Assembly: GCA_020053615.1 (NCBI GenBank) | Contig: JAGVMW010000194.1 | Coordinates: forward strand, 1 to 20,817 | Direction of reading: 5' to 3' | Origin: an archaeon | GTDB lineage: Archaea; Nanobdellota; Nanobdellia; Woesearchaeales; GW2011-AR9 | Length of the DNA: 20,817 nucleotides | Part shown: one piece after another, positions 15,223 through 20,817 of the stretch | Numbering within the stretch: position 1 is the first letter of the stretch | How the letters are laid out: each line of letters opens with the position of its first letter | The notes under the pieces: generated by a model | What the model was told of the DNA's origin: nothing | Database searches by the model: none | Seen by the model: the letters and a program-made list of their open reading frames with translations, nothing else | Made by a program: the position numbers and the translations under genes

Positions 15223-15368
15223 TTTTCTCGCCCCCTCTTCTTTAACTCCTCTTCCATCAACTTCTCAAACTGACGAGAGACTATCCACCCCTCTTTTTTG
15301 CATACCTCTCTGTATTCATCATACAATTTTGAATTAACTTTCAGTGTGATGTTTTTACTTTCTTCCAT
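15219..15368 (-). CDS. Small ribbon-helix-helix regulator
   Basis: A 49-residue protein: MEESKNITLKVNSKLYDEYR, then CKKEGWIVSRQFEKLMEEEL. The beta strand NITLKV followed by two helices is the CopG/MetJ-type RHH pattern, usually a dimeric DNA-binding repressor. I chose the ATG at 15368 because GAGGG (15376-15380) is 7 nt upstream. The in-frame ATG at 15374 would add two residues. Its stop overlaps the GTG start of the restriction enzyme, so it is the first gene of the operon and a likely autoregulator. Confidence 0.68.
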   Translation of the reverse strand: MEESKNITLKVNSKLYDEYREVCKKEGWIVSRQFEKLMEEELKKRGREK

Positions 15369-15410
15369 TGTCATTCCCTCTAACTAAATTAATAATAAAT
15401 AACTGCACAT

Positions 15411-15420
15411 ACTTATAAAG
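15411..15420 (-). promoter_or_regulatory. TATA box for the RHH-restriction-modification operon
   Basis: Minus-strand CTTTATAAGT is centred near 15415. It predicts transcription start near 15388 and a leader of about 20 nt holding the GAGGG ribosome site. No other promoter-like site is visible before the operon. Confidence 0.5.
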
Positions 15421-15455
15421 ATTACTATGCTGAAACTCTTCTCGCCCCCAACGAC

Positions 15456-15662
15456 TTAAACGAAACTCCCTACTAACAACGAAACTACAGAATTCCCCCC
15501 ACGAACAACTAAACTAATAACAAATCTCAATAATAATGGCACTTTTGTTAGATTTGCTAAATAGTAAATTGCATGGCATAATGTTCCATTATTTTTGCAA
15601 TTTACTATAATGTCTGCTTCGCAGTTATTGATGTTAAAGTAAGTAAAAACTACGGTGCCCAT
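15456..15662 (-). CDS. Doubtful 68-residue ORF
   Basis: An open frame with a strong Shine-Dalgarno run (GAGGAGAGGT, 15666-15675) before the ATG. The protein is unlike its neighbours (FNINNCEADIIVNC, then a hydrophobic half VPLLLRFVISLVV), and a perfect 12-bp inverted repeat falls within it. It could be a real small protein, or a non-coding stretch that happens to be open. The rest of 15420-15729 holds no other gene that I can support. Confidence 0.3.
   Translation of the reverse strand: MGTVVFTYFNINNCEADIIVNCKNNGTLCHAIYYLANLTKVPLLLRFVISLVVRGGNSVVSLLVGSFV
15561..15608. repeat. Perfect 12-bp inverted repeat (hairpin)
   Basis: ATAGTAAATTGC at 15561-15572 and its exact complement at 15597-15608, with a 24-nt loop in which ATGG and CCAT can also pair. 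It is not followed by a clear T-run. Role unknown: a processed RNA, an operator or a mobile-element remnant are all possible. Confidence 0.6.
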
Positions 15663-15729
15663 ATTACCTCTCCTCCCTCAAATCCCCATAAATCTTCTTT
15701 TGAATCTTTATCCGTGATAGCAATCCAAC

Positions 15730-16209
15730 TCAACCTTTCCTCACAATCCTTCCTATCATCCCCACAAACTCCCTCGTCTCACTCACATAATTCTTGATAT
15801 CGTTGATGGAAAGAGTATGCATCTCATACCGGGAAGTACACATCACCAGCCTATTTCCGCGCTGAAATTCGGTGGGACAGGTTTTATGCAGCCGCTGAAG
15901 AAACTGCATTTGGCTGAGTAAATATAAATAAGATACTGGAATTTTATTTCGATTAACACATTTCTCTTTGAATATTCTTATTTTTTCTTTAAAGTCTGTC
16001 TCCTCTGCATACGCCGAAATCAACCCTAATTTTCTTTCATAGACCAATAACGCTTCTATCGCATACTCCATGGCAGAAGTAAGATTGAAGGTAATTCCCA
16101 GCAGTAATTTAGGCTCTTTAGCTAATGGAAAAGTAACTGTAAGCAGATGTACTGCTACTTGGTGCTGTTGTACGGCTCTTGCCAGCAAAGCGTGGTAGTC
16201 AGAAGACAT
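15730..16209 (-). CDS. Conserved-looking helical protein (possibly HEPN-like)
   Basis: A 159-residue soluble helical protein. The start SDYHALLARAVQQHQVAVHL, then TVTFPLAKEPKLLLGI, and a later stretch KTCPTEFQRGNRLVMC, match a pattern I recall from uncultured DPANN archaea. I chose the ATG at 16209 because a TATA box (16232-16240) lies about 27 nt upstream. A GTG at 16218 adds three residues. It lies downstream of copy 2 of the structured element, which separates it from alpha-NAC. Function unknown. Confidence 0.68.
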   Translation of the reverse strand: MSSDYHALLARAVQQHQVAVHLLTVTFPLAKEPKLLLGITFNLTSAMEYAIEALLVYERKLGLISAYAEETDFKEKIRIFKEKCVNRNKIPVSYLYLLSQMQFLQRLHKTCPTEFQRGNRLVMCTSRYEMHTLSINDIKNYVSETREFVGMIGRIVRKG

Positions 16210-16231
16210 AAACCTCACAAATACATCAAAC

Positions 16232-16240
16232 TATAAATAT
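16232..16240 (-). promoter_or_regulatory. TATA box for the 16209 gene
   Basis: Minus-strand ATATTTATA is centred about 27 nt before the ATG at 16209. On the plus strand the same site would start transcription near 16262, inside the structured element, so the minus reading is preferred. Confidence 0.5.
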
Positions 16241-16249
16241 CTTTATTCG

Positions 16250-16377
16250 TATTTGTTTAGCATCTTCGAAATCCTCAATGTAAACATTGCAAGAGCGACA
16301 TCTCCGTAGGAGCCGTCCCTCTGTCGCTTTCTATGGTGTAATTGAGTGGATTTCGACCTGATGATGCTAAACAAATA
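16250..16377. ncRNA. Structured RNA-like element, copy 2 (unknown family)
   Basis: The outer helix 16250-16264/16363-16377 is a perfect 15 bp (TATTTGTTTAGCATC with its complement). The same UU/ACCUGAU internal loop as copy 1 follows, then the 8-bp helix 16267-16274/16348-16355. Relative to copy 1 this helix has an A-U to G-C compensatory change (48/136 against 16268/16354). Further in are a small hairpin CAATG-TAAA-CATTG (16276-16289), the helix 16294-16300/16322-16328 and the apical hairpin CUCC-GUA-GGAG (16302-16312). The right end is 3 nt from the alpha-NAC stop codon. On the minus strand it could therefore be the 3' UTR of that gene, or the leader region upstream of 16209. Confidence 0.62.
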
Positions 16378-16380
16378 TAT

Positions 16381-16725
16381 TTATTCAGTTTTCTGCAAAC
16401 TCAATATCGCCTCAGCCAAATCTCCTTTAGCTTCTTCAATGGCTTTTTGAGCTTCTTCTTTACCTACGCCAGTCTGCTCCATCACCGTTTTAATATCATC
16501 TTCAGAAATCTCTGGAGTGGAAGACAAAGATCGTTCTTCCGCTTCACCAACAATTTGATACGTCTCTTGTCCCATCATATTGACTTTGGCCACAGAAGGA
16601 TGATCAAAAACATATTCTTTATCTGCAGTTTGAATAATAACTTTGATTGCAGGAACATCTACCTGCTGGATACCCATCTTCTTCATTGCCTGTTGCATCT
16701 GTCTTGGATTTATTCCTGGAAACAT
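16381..16725 (-). CDS. nac: Nascent polypeptide-associated complex protein (alpha-NAC homologue)
   Basis: A 114-residue archaeal NAC homologue, which binds ribosomes and nascent chains as a homodimer. The NAC domain is at about 22-65 (PAIKVIIQTADKEYVF, then VNMMGQETYQIVGE). The UBA domain is at about 73-112 (EISEDDIKTVMEQTGVGKEE, then GDLAEAILSLQK). The N-terminal MFPGINPRQMQQAMKKMGI is typical. The ATG at 16725 is about 28 nt from a palindromic TATA (16750-16757), so it is leaderless. The stop abuts copy 2 of the structured element. Confidence 0.95.
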   Translation of the reverse strand: MFPGINPRQMQQAMKKMGIQQVDVPAIKVIIQTADKEYVFDHPSVAKVNMMGQETYQIVGEAEERSLSSTPEISEDDIKTVMEQTGVGKEEAQKAIEEAKGDLAEAILSLQKTE

Positions 16726-16749
16726 TTCTTTATCTTAAAACCACCAAAA

Positions 16750-16757
16750 TTATATAA
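16750..16757. promoter_or_regulatory. Palindromic TATA shared by alpha-NAC(-) and the pilin-like gene(+)
   Basis: TTATATAA reads the same on both strands. Its centre (16753.5) is 28.5 nt from the minus-strand ATG at 16725 and 27.5 nt from the plus-strand ATG at 16781, so one site could serve both leaderless genes. No other TATA-like site is in the 55-nt gap. Confidence 0.55.
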
Positions 16758-16780
16758 ACTTATTCGTTCTTCTGAAGCTA

Positions 16781-17614
16781 ATGCATAAAAGTGGCCAGAT
16801 AACCATATTCATTATTCTAGGGATATTAGTCTTAGTTGCGATACTAATTATGGCTTCGGTTAGTAATGCAGTAAAAAAAGAAAAACTCCAAAAAGATGCT
16901 GATGCTGCTTTAGAATTAGAATCTAAGACTGATTCCGTAAAAACTTTAGTCGAAGATTGCATCGAAAAGACCGGTGAAAAAGCTATCTTAATTCTAGGTT
17001 ATCGCGGGGGAAAAGAAGACTTAGTCGGGCCTTATCTTGACGAGCAGCTCTTTGATGCAAATTATCTATACAATATGGGTGAAACATCAGCACCTACGGT
17101 AGAAGAGATGGAAAATTCACTGGAAACTCTCGTAGAAAAAAACCTTAAAAAATGCACTGGAAAGATGGACTATTCACGTTCATTGGATGTATCTCCTGAG
17201 ATCATAAATTACAATCTTTTATTTGATTCTATGGTGGCAGAAACCGGAGATATTGACGCTACGGTTAAAATAGAAAATGATAACACCTTACTTACTGTAA
17301 CTTGGCCGTTAATCGTAACCGTAGGTGAGCAGAAGAAAGAAATAACTAACTTTCCTATGCAAAAATATAATGCTGATTTAGAAAAACTCAGTTTATTCTC
17401 GCAGGAATTTGTAACTCAATTAAATTATGACCCTTATGTAATCGATGCATTTTATCTCTTAAAGCAGAATTACACTATTGATGTAGGATTAGTCAATAAT
17501 GATACTTATGTATTTTTGATTACTGATAATAGTTCAATGATTGATTACACTCCGTTAAAGTTCTTATTTGCCGCTAAAGTCGGAGAGACGCCGTTAGTCG
17601 AGGTGGAAGGATGA
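16781..17614 (+). CDS. Pilin-like exported protein with class III signal peptide
   Basis: A 277-residue protein. The start MHKSGQITIFIILGILVL fits an archaeal class III (type IV pilin-like) leader: a short basic segment, Gly before the hydrophobic helix and the QxTxF start. A pilin peptidase would cut after Gly5, leaving a helix with an extracellular domain of about 245 residues. Two Cys (C61, C125) may pair outside. The domain itself is not recognised. It is co-transcribed with the exported protein downstream (ATGA overlap at 17611), which may be an assembly or surface partner. No pilus ATPase is present in the window. Confidence 0.75.
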   Translation: MHKSGQITIFIILGILVLVAILIMASVSNAVKKEKLQKDADAALELESKTDSVKTLVEDCIEKTGEKAILILGYRGGKEDLVGPYLDEQLFDANYLYNMGETSAPTVEEMENSLETLVEKNLKKCTGKMDYSRSLDVSPEIINYNLLFDSMVAETGDIDATVKIENDNTLLTVTWPLIVTVGEQKKEITNFPMQKYNADLEKLSLFSQEFVTQLNYDPYVIDAFYLLKQNYTIDVGLVNNDTYVFLITDNSSMIDYTPLKFLFAAKVGETPLVEVEG

Positions 17615-18930
17615 AGAAAGTAATAATGGGGGCGGTATTGGGAATATTATTATTAACTTTAGTTTGGGCATCAATTGATTATAGTAGCCCAGATTCAGTT
17701 GCTCAAGCTCCACCAGATAAAATTGATGTTACTCAAGCTCTTGCTAATGGCAATGGAAACGCAATAACTCAAGCCCAATGGCTTTATGGGGATAACTTGG
17801 ACAAAGCAGATGATTTAGCATTATATCCCGAAGCACAAAGAGCATTAGAGCAGAAGCATGGGTTAAGTGTAGACCTAAGTTCGGGACAAACTACCTACAA
17901 CCATGGAAAAATAACTAATGGCGATGTTACTTTAGATTTGACCCTTCCTCAGTACAATGGGGCAGTTATCAAAGCACTAAAAGAAGGAGGATTTTCCATT
18001 AGTAAAGGAAGTTCTGAAGGGAAGTTTGAGTACGACGGAAACAAAATTGATTTTGGCGGCTCAACCGGAGATGTAGATGTAAAACCCAACGGAGAAATTA
18101 TTTTATCTAAAGGAGCAATGATGACGGATAAAATAGGTAATGAGATAACTGCTATTCAAGAGGGATTGATGATAAAGAAAGAAGGAAGTACAACTACTAT
18201 TATCGGTATAGGAAAAGTGGAGACTACTTATGGAAAAGGCTATGTGGGGGTAAGCGATTATAATGGAGAATTAACCCTTGCTCCTAATTATCAAATCTCC
18301 GGAAAAAATTATGTGTGGGACGCTAAGAAAGGAGACTATAATAGCGAAGGATTAAAGATGGACAAATCAGAGCCAGATTTACTTGATGCAAAGATGCATG
18401 ACACGTTAATTGAGATAGCTGGTGGGGAAAATGTAGTTGCACTAATGCGTACAGAAGCCCTAGTCTCGACTTTTAGTAAAGACTTTCCCCCGGATGTTGC
18501 ACAAAAGTTAGCATTAAAGATACATGGTGAGTCTCCTTCTTTCACTGAGATTAATGGAAATAGAGGGTTATTGGTAATGGAAAAAACTGCTTCTGGTGAG
18601 AGTAAGCTAACGGCATATAATTCGGGAAAAACATCTGATCCGATTGAAGGTACGTCAGAAGGGGGCGGTTCACTGGCGGTCCAAAGTGAAGATGATAATG
18701 TTCTTTATTTTAATACTAAAGTAACTTCTGATACGAGGATCATTATTCCTTATATCGGTGGTGAGGTTACTGTAGAAGGTTCTTTGTTTGAGCTGGCTGA
18801 TTTTAAAGTTCCAGGGATTAAATACACAAAGGAAAGTGATGGGTGGATAGCCGCTTCAGTTGAATTTGATACTACAAGTCAAAATATGATGATAAAAATA
18901 AATCTCCTCAAAAAATTGGTTGGAGGATAA
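17611..18930 (+). CDS. Large exported protein, operon partner of the pilin-like gene
   Basis: A 439-residue protein with an N-terminal signal peptide or anchor (MKKVIMGAVLGILLLTLVWA, hydrophobic 3-21). The mature part is soluble and rich in beta structure and Gly/Asp/Asn turns (GDVTLDLTLPQYNG, then GGGSLAVQSEDDN), consistent with an extracellular protein. No family or catalytic motif is recognised. The 4-nt overlap with the pilin-like gene indicates coupled translation. Its stop is 2 nt from the convergent Sec61-beta stop. Confidence 0.7.
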   Translation: MKKVIMGAVLGILLLTLVWASIDYSSPDSVAQAPPDKIDVTQALANGNGNAITQAQWLYGDNLDKADDLALYPEAQRALEQKHGLSVDLSSGQTTYNHGKITNGDVTLDLTLPQYNGAVIKALKEGGFSISKGSSEGKFEYDGNKIDFGGSTGDVDVKPNGEIILSKGAMMTDKIGNEITAIQEGLMIKKEGSTTTIIGIGKVETTYGKGYVGVSDYNGELTLAPNYQISGKNYVWDAKKGDYNSEGLKMDKSEPDLLDAKMHDTLIEIAGGENVVALMRTEALVSTFSKDFPPDVAQKLALKIHGESPSFTEINGNRGLLVMEKTASGESKLTAYNSGKTSDPIEGTSEGGGSLAVQSEDDNVLYFNTKVTSDTRIIIPYIGGEVTVEGSLFELADFKVPGIKYTKESDGWIAASVEFDTTSQNMMIKINLLKKLVGG

Positions 18931-18932
18931 CC

Positions 18933-19103
18933 TTACCCAATCAATCCTTTCCCGAAAGAATGCAACAGAATTACTATTACAATGACTAAGATAGCCATCA
19001 CAATTACCACTCCAGGAGAGAATTCTATCTTGGATTTGTATTCATCAAAGTAGCGTACTAATCCGCCTTGCCCCATGGGCATTCTTATCTTATCGTCTGC
19101 CAT
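18933..19103 (-). CDS. Preprotein translocase Sec61-beta subunit
   Basis: A 56-residue protein. MADDKIRMPMGQGGLVRYFD matches the Sec61-beta signature (PxGxGGLVRYF), and the single C-terminal membrane helix (about 31-50, VVIVMAILVIVIVILLHSFG) is tail-anchored, as expected. It is the small non-essential-type subunit of the SecYE-beta channel, so this window also carries SecD, SecF and this subunit at separate sites. The TATA box at 19127-19134 is about 27 nt from the ATG, so it is leaderless. The shortness makes it easy to miss. Confidence 0.9.
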   Translation of the reverse strand: MADDKIRMPMGQGGLVRYFDEYKSKIEFSPGVVIVMAILVIVIVILLHSFGKGLIG

Positions 19104-19126
19104 ATTTTAATAGAATGAGGGGGTAT

Positions 19127-19134
19127 TTATATAA
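19127..19134 (-). promoter_or_regulatory. TATA box for Sec61-beta
   Basis: TTATATAA is centred about 27.5 nt upstream of the ATG at 19103, the same sequence and spacing as at 16750-16757. Between here and 19247 I see no gene. Confidence 0.6.
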
Positions 19135-19247
19135 TTTGCGAATAAAATGAGCAGACTTACGGGTGGAAACAAGTTTAGTTTTCGGGTATGTTTTTGGAAT
19201 ATTGTATTTAGGTTAAACATCTCTTGCTTTTTCATCCAAAATAAGAA

Positions 19248-19257
19248 TATTTAAATA
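19248..19257 (+). promoter_or_regulatory. TATA box for the AsnC-like regulator
   Basis: TATTTAAATA is centred about 30 nt before the ATG at 19283. It predicts a leaderless or very short-leader mRNA. Confidence 0.5.
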
Positions 19258-19282
19258 CTTATACTTATTCTCCAGTCATACC

Positions 19283-20254
19283 ATGGAAGACCTCAAATTA
19301 AATGCTAAAGATTGGAAGATTATCAAAGGATTGGACTTAGATGCTCGGCAGAGCAATTCTGACTTAGCTAAAGACGTCAAGCTGAGCAAGAATGTGGTGA
19401 ATTACCAAGTCAAGCGTATGGAAGCTTTGGGTTTGCTGAAGAGACACATTACTTTAATAGATTATTCCAAGCTGGGATACGTACTATTTGGCGCGTATTT
19501 GGACTTTTATGAGCTTGATCCAAAGAAAGAAGAAGAGTTAATTCAATATTTAGTAAAGGACAAAAAAACGGGAATGGTAGCCCGAACTTTAGGTGATTGG
19601 GATGTAATATTTACTATGCATGTGAGAAATCCGTTAGAGTTCTATGACTCTTGGAATAAGATAATGGAAAAATTCAGGGGCTTGATAAGAAATTATGCCA
19701 CACACTTAGTCACGAGAGAATATTTATTTTCCCGCACCTATTTGGTCAGCGATAAACAAACCACTAAAACTAGTTGGGCCTTAGGGGGAAGTTCTCCTGA
19801 AGAAAAAGTTGATGAGGTTGACTTAAGCCTGTTAAAATTGCTCTCTGACAATGCTCGTATTCCTATAAAAGAGTTGGCCACTAAAGTTGGTTTAGGGAGC
19901 ATGGCTATTATTTACCGGCTGAAGCAATTAGCTAAGAAGAAAATAATTGTGGGACATAGAGCAGACCTTAACTTTGAGGCGTTAGGATATGAACATTACA
20001 AAGTTACGTTAGAATTGGAAGATTTTAAACTGATTAAAGAATTGACTGGCTTCTGCCGCAGCCATCCTCATGTTATCTCTATTACTGAAGCCATCAGCGA
20101 TAATGCCGACTTTGAATTTGATGTAGAAGTTAAAGGGCTTACTGCTTTCCACGAGTTGATGGAGACGTTAAAGAAGCAGTTCCCCGGCACGATTAGGAAT
20201 TACAAGTATATTCACCTGCTGAACCTGCACAAGGTGGTGCATCTGGCGGTGTGA
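19283..20254 (+). CDS. Tandem AsnC/Lrp-like transcriptional regulator
   Basis: A 323-residue protein made of two AsnC-type units. Unit 1 has HTH at about 9-57 (LDARQSNSDLAKDVKLSKNV) and a ligand-sensing RAM-like domain at about 65-150. Unit 2 has HTH at about 182-227 (LSDNARIPIKELATKVGLGS) and a second RAM-like domain at about 235-318. Ordinary Lrp/AsnC proteins have a single unit of about 150 residues and work as dimers or octamers. This fused form could act as a covalent dimer. Ligand and targets are unknown. It has its own promoter and is not in an operon. Confidence 0.88.
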   Translation: MEDLKLNAKDWKIIKGLDLDARQSNSDLAKDVKLSKNVVNYQVKRMEALGLLKRHITLIDYSKLGYVLFGAYLDFYELDPKKEEELIQYLVKDKKTGMVARTLGDWDVIFTMHVRNPLEFYDSWNKIMEKFRGLIRNYATHLVTREYLFSRTYLVSDKQTTKTSWALGGSSPEEKVDEVDLSLLKLLSDNARIPIKELATKVGLGSMAIIYRLKQLAKKKIIVGHRADLNFEALGYEHYKVTLELEDFKLIKELTGFCRSHPHVISITEAISDNADFEFDVEVKGLTAFHELMETLKKQFPGTIRNYKYIHLLNLHKVVHLAV

Positions 20255-20446
20255 GTTCTGGAAAGATAAAGTCGTATAAAATTTGTGGGGATAAAACTAT
20301 TGCTAAAAATACTGGTGTTTCCAGAAGTGAGATAAATCCTGGCTCTAAAGCAGCATAGATATCTCCCTGATTTAAGTAATAAAGTGATCCAGCTATACTT
20401 GCAGGATATTGGATTGATACTAAAGCTAAAGCTAAAATACTGGGAA
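20193..20446 (-). pseudogene. Hydrophobic open frame without start codon
   Basis: On the minus strand, from about 20446 to the stop at 20193, a frame reads ILALALVSIQYPASIAGSLY, then YAALEPGFISLLETPVFL. It is protein-like and hydrophobic, but a stop lies just upstream and no ATG, GTG or TTG opens it. It overlaps the end of the endonuclease gene in another frame and 62 nt of the AsnC gene in antisense. It may be a remnant of a membrane protein, a frameshifted tail of the endonuclease, or chance. Nothing else was seen in 20255-20431. Confidence 0.3.
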
Positions 20447-20817
20447 GATAGGGTAGTCTAATTTGTATTTTTTAGGAATTATCCCTTGTTGCATAAAATT
20501 ATAGAAATAAATCATGGTTGAATGAACTTGGCGGATTTCAAAATTATCGTGCTCGACGTTTTTTGCTTCAACACAAACAATAGTATCTTCTGACTCATAA
20601 AATCCATCTATCTCTATCTGAAGATTTTCTGCTTTTAATATTTCTCCATTAAATTCTAAATCAAATGAAGTTTTACTCCTACGGGCAGTATGCACAAATA
20701 ATTCTTTTTTGATATCTCCAAAGATAAAATCGTGTATGATTTTTGTATTGTAAGCATCAGAAACAGTTGAAGCTTCACTTTTTCCAATTTTATTAAACAC
20801 AGAATTTTTACAAGACC
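20432..20817 (-). CDS. Partial restriction-endonuclease-like protein (PD-(D/E)xK)
   Basis: The C-terminal portion of a gene that runs off the right edge. The frame is open to the last base, so the GTG at 20800 is probably not the true start. From that GTG, residues QIEIDGFYESEDTIVCVEAK give a PD-(D/E)xK motif (D65, E78, K80), followed by FEIRQVHSTMIYFYNF, the layout of type II restriction enzymes of the DUF6997-like kind (name from memory). It ends soon after (KLDYPIFPVF), earlier than I would expect for that family, suggesting truncation or a frameshift. A methyltransferase partner, if any, lies outside the window. Confidence 0.6.
   Translation of the reverse strand, partial: SCKNSVFNKIGKSEASTVSDAYNTKIIHDFIFGDIKKELFVHTARRSKTSFDLEFNGEILKAENLQIEIDGFYESEDTIVCVEAKNVEHDNFEIRQVHSTMIYFYNFMQQGIIPKKYKLDYPIFPVF

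Noticed and set aside
16342..16788. Plus-strand 148-residue open frame over alpha-NAC
   Set aside because: Antisense shadow of alpha-NAC; it also runs through the structured element and the shared promoter.
19135..19247. Possible small gene between Sec61-beta and the AsnC-like regulator
   Set aside because: No frame of convincing length or ribosome site; only promoter elements are visible.

Overview
The window is archaeal, and most likely comes from a small-genome DPANN-type lineage (Woesearchaeota/Pacearchaeota/Nanoarchaeota-like). The evidence is archaeal-type SecF and SecD, a 56-residue Sec61-beta, an archaeal alpha-NAC homologue with NAC and UBA domains, an HTH-CBS regulator, a two-unit AsnC-like regulator and a class III (pilin-like) signal peptide. 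DNA is AT-rich. Lead genes usually have a TATA box centred about 24-31 nt upstream of the ATG, which implies leaderless or near-leaderless mRNAs. Operon-internal genes instead use 4-nt overlaps (ATGA/GTGA) or Shine-Dalgarno sites. The phylum assignment is inference.

Layout. (1) 1-167: a structured non-coding element, copy 1. (2) 261-4099, plus: secF, secD, two half-size DMT/EamA-type membrane proteins and a GNAT acetyltransferase, facing a convergent 50-residue protein (4070-4222). (3) 4277-4783: an unknown protein whose TATA box is shared with the divergent 50-residue gene. (4) 6522-4776, minus: a three-gene operon of an unknown helical protein, a MinD/ParA ATPase and a four-helix membrane protein. 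(5) 8091-6703, minus: three Shine-Dalgarno-led genes of unknown function, rich in charged helix, divergent from an HTH-CBS regulator (8218-8757). Three AATATT boxes spaced exactly 15 bp lie between them. (6) 15368-8773, minus: a compact operon of RHH regulator, single-polypeptide restriction-modification enzyme, two tiny membrane proteins, a DUF488 fusion protein, a CxxxC protein, a metallo-beta-lactamase/beta-CASP nuclease-like protein and a zinc-finger membrane protein. This is the best candidate for an undescribed, probably defence-related, system. (7) 15430-16725, minus: a dubious small ORF containing a hairpin, a conserved unknown protein, the second copy of the structured element and alpha-NAC. 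(8) 16781-18930, plus: a pilin-like protein and a large exported protein. (9) 18933-19103, minus: Sec61-beta. (10) 19283-20254, plus: tandem AsnC-like regulator. (11) 20432 to the right edge, minus: a partial PD-(D/E)xK restriction-endonuclease-like gene next to an open hydrophobic frame with no start codon.

The most notable signals are the two structured elements. Their inner core is conserved while their outer arms differ in sequence yet stay complementary, which points to a structured RNA family rather than a transposon end. The restriction-modification/DUF488/beta-CASP operon is next. Two palindromic or symmetric TATA boxes, each placed to drive two opposite leaderless genes, are also worth checking.
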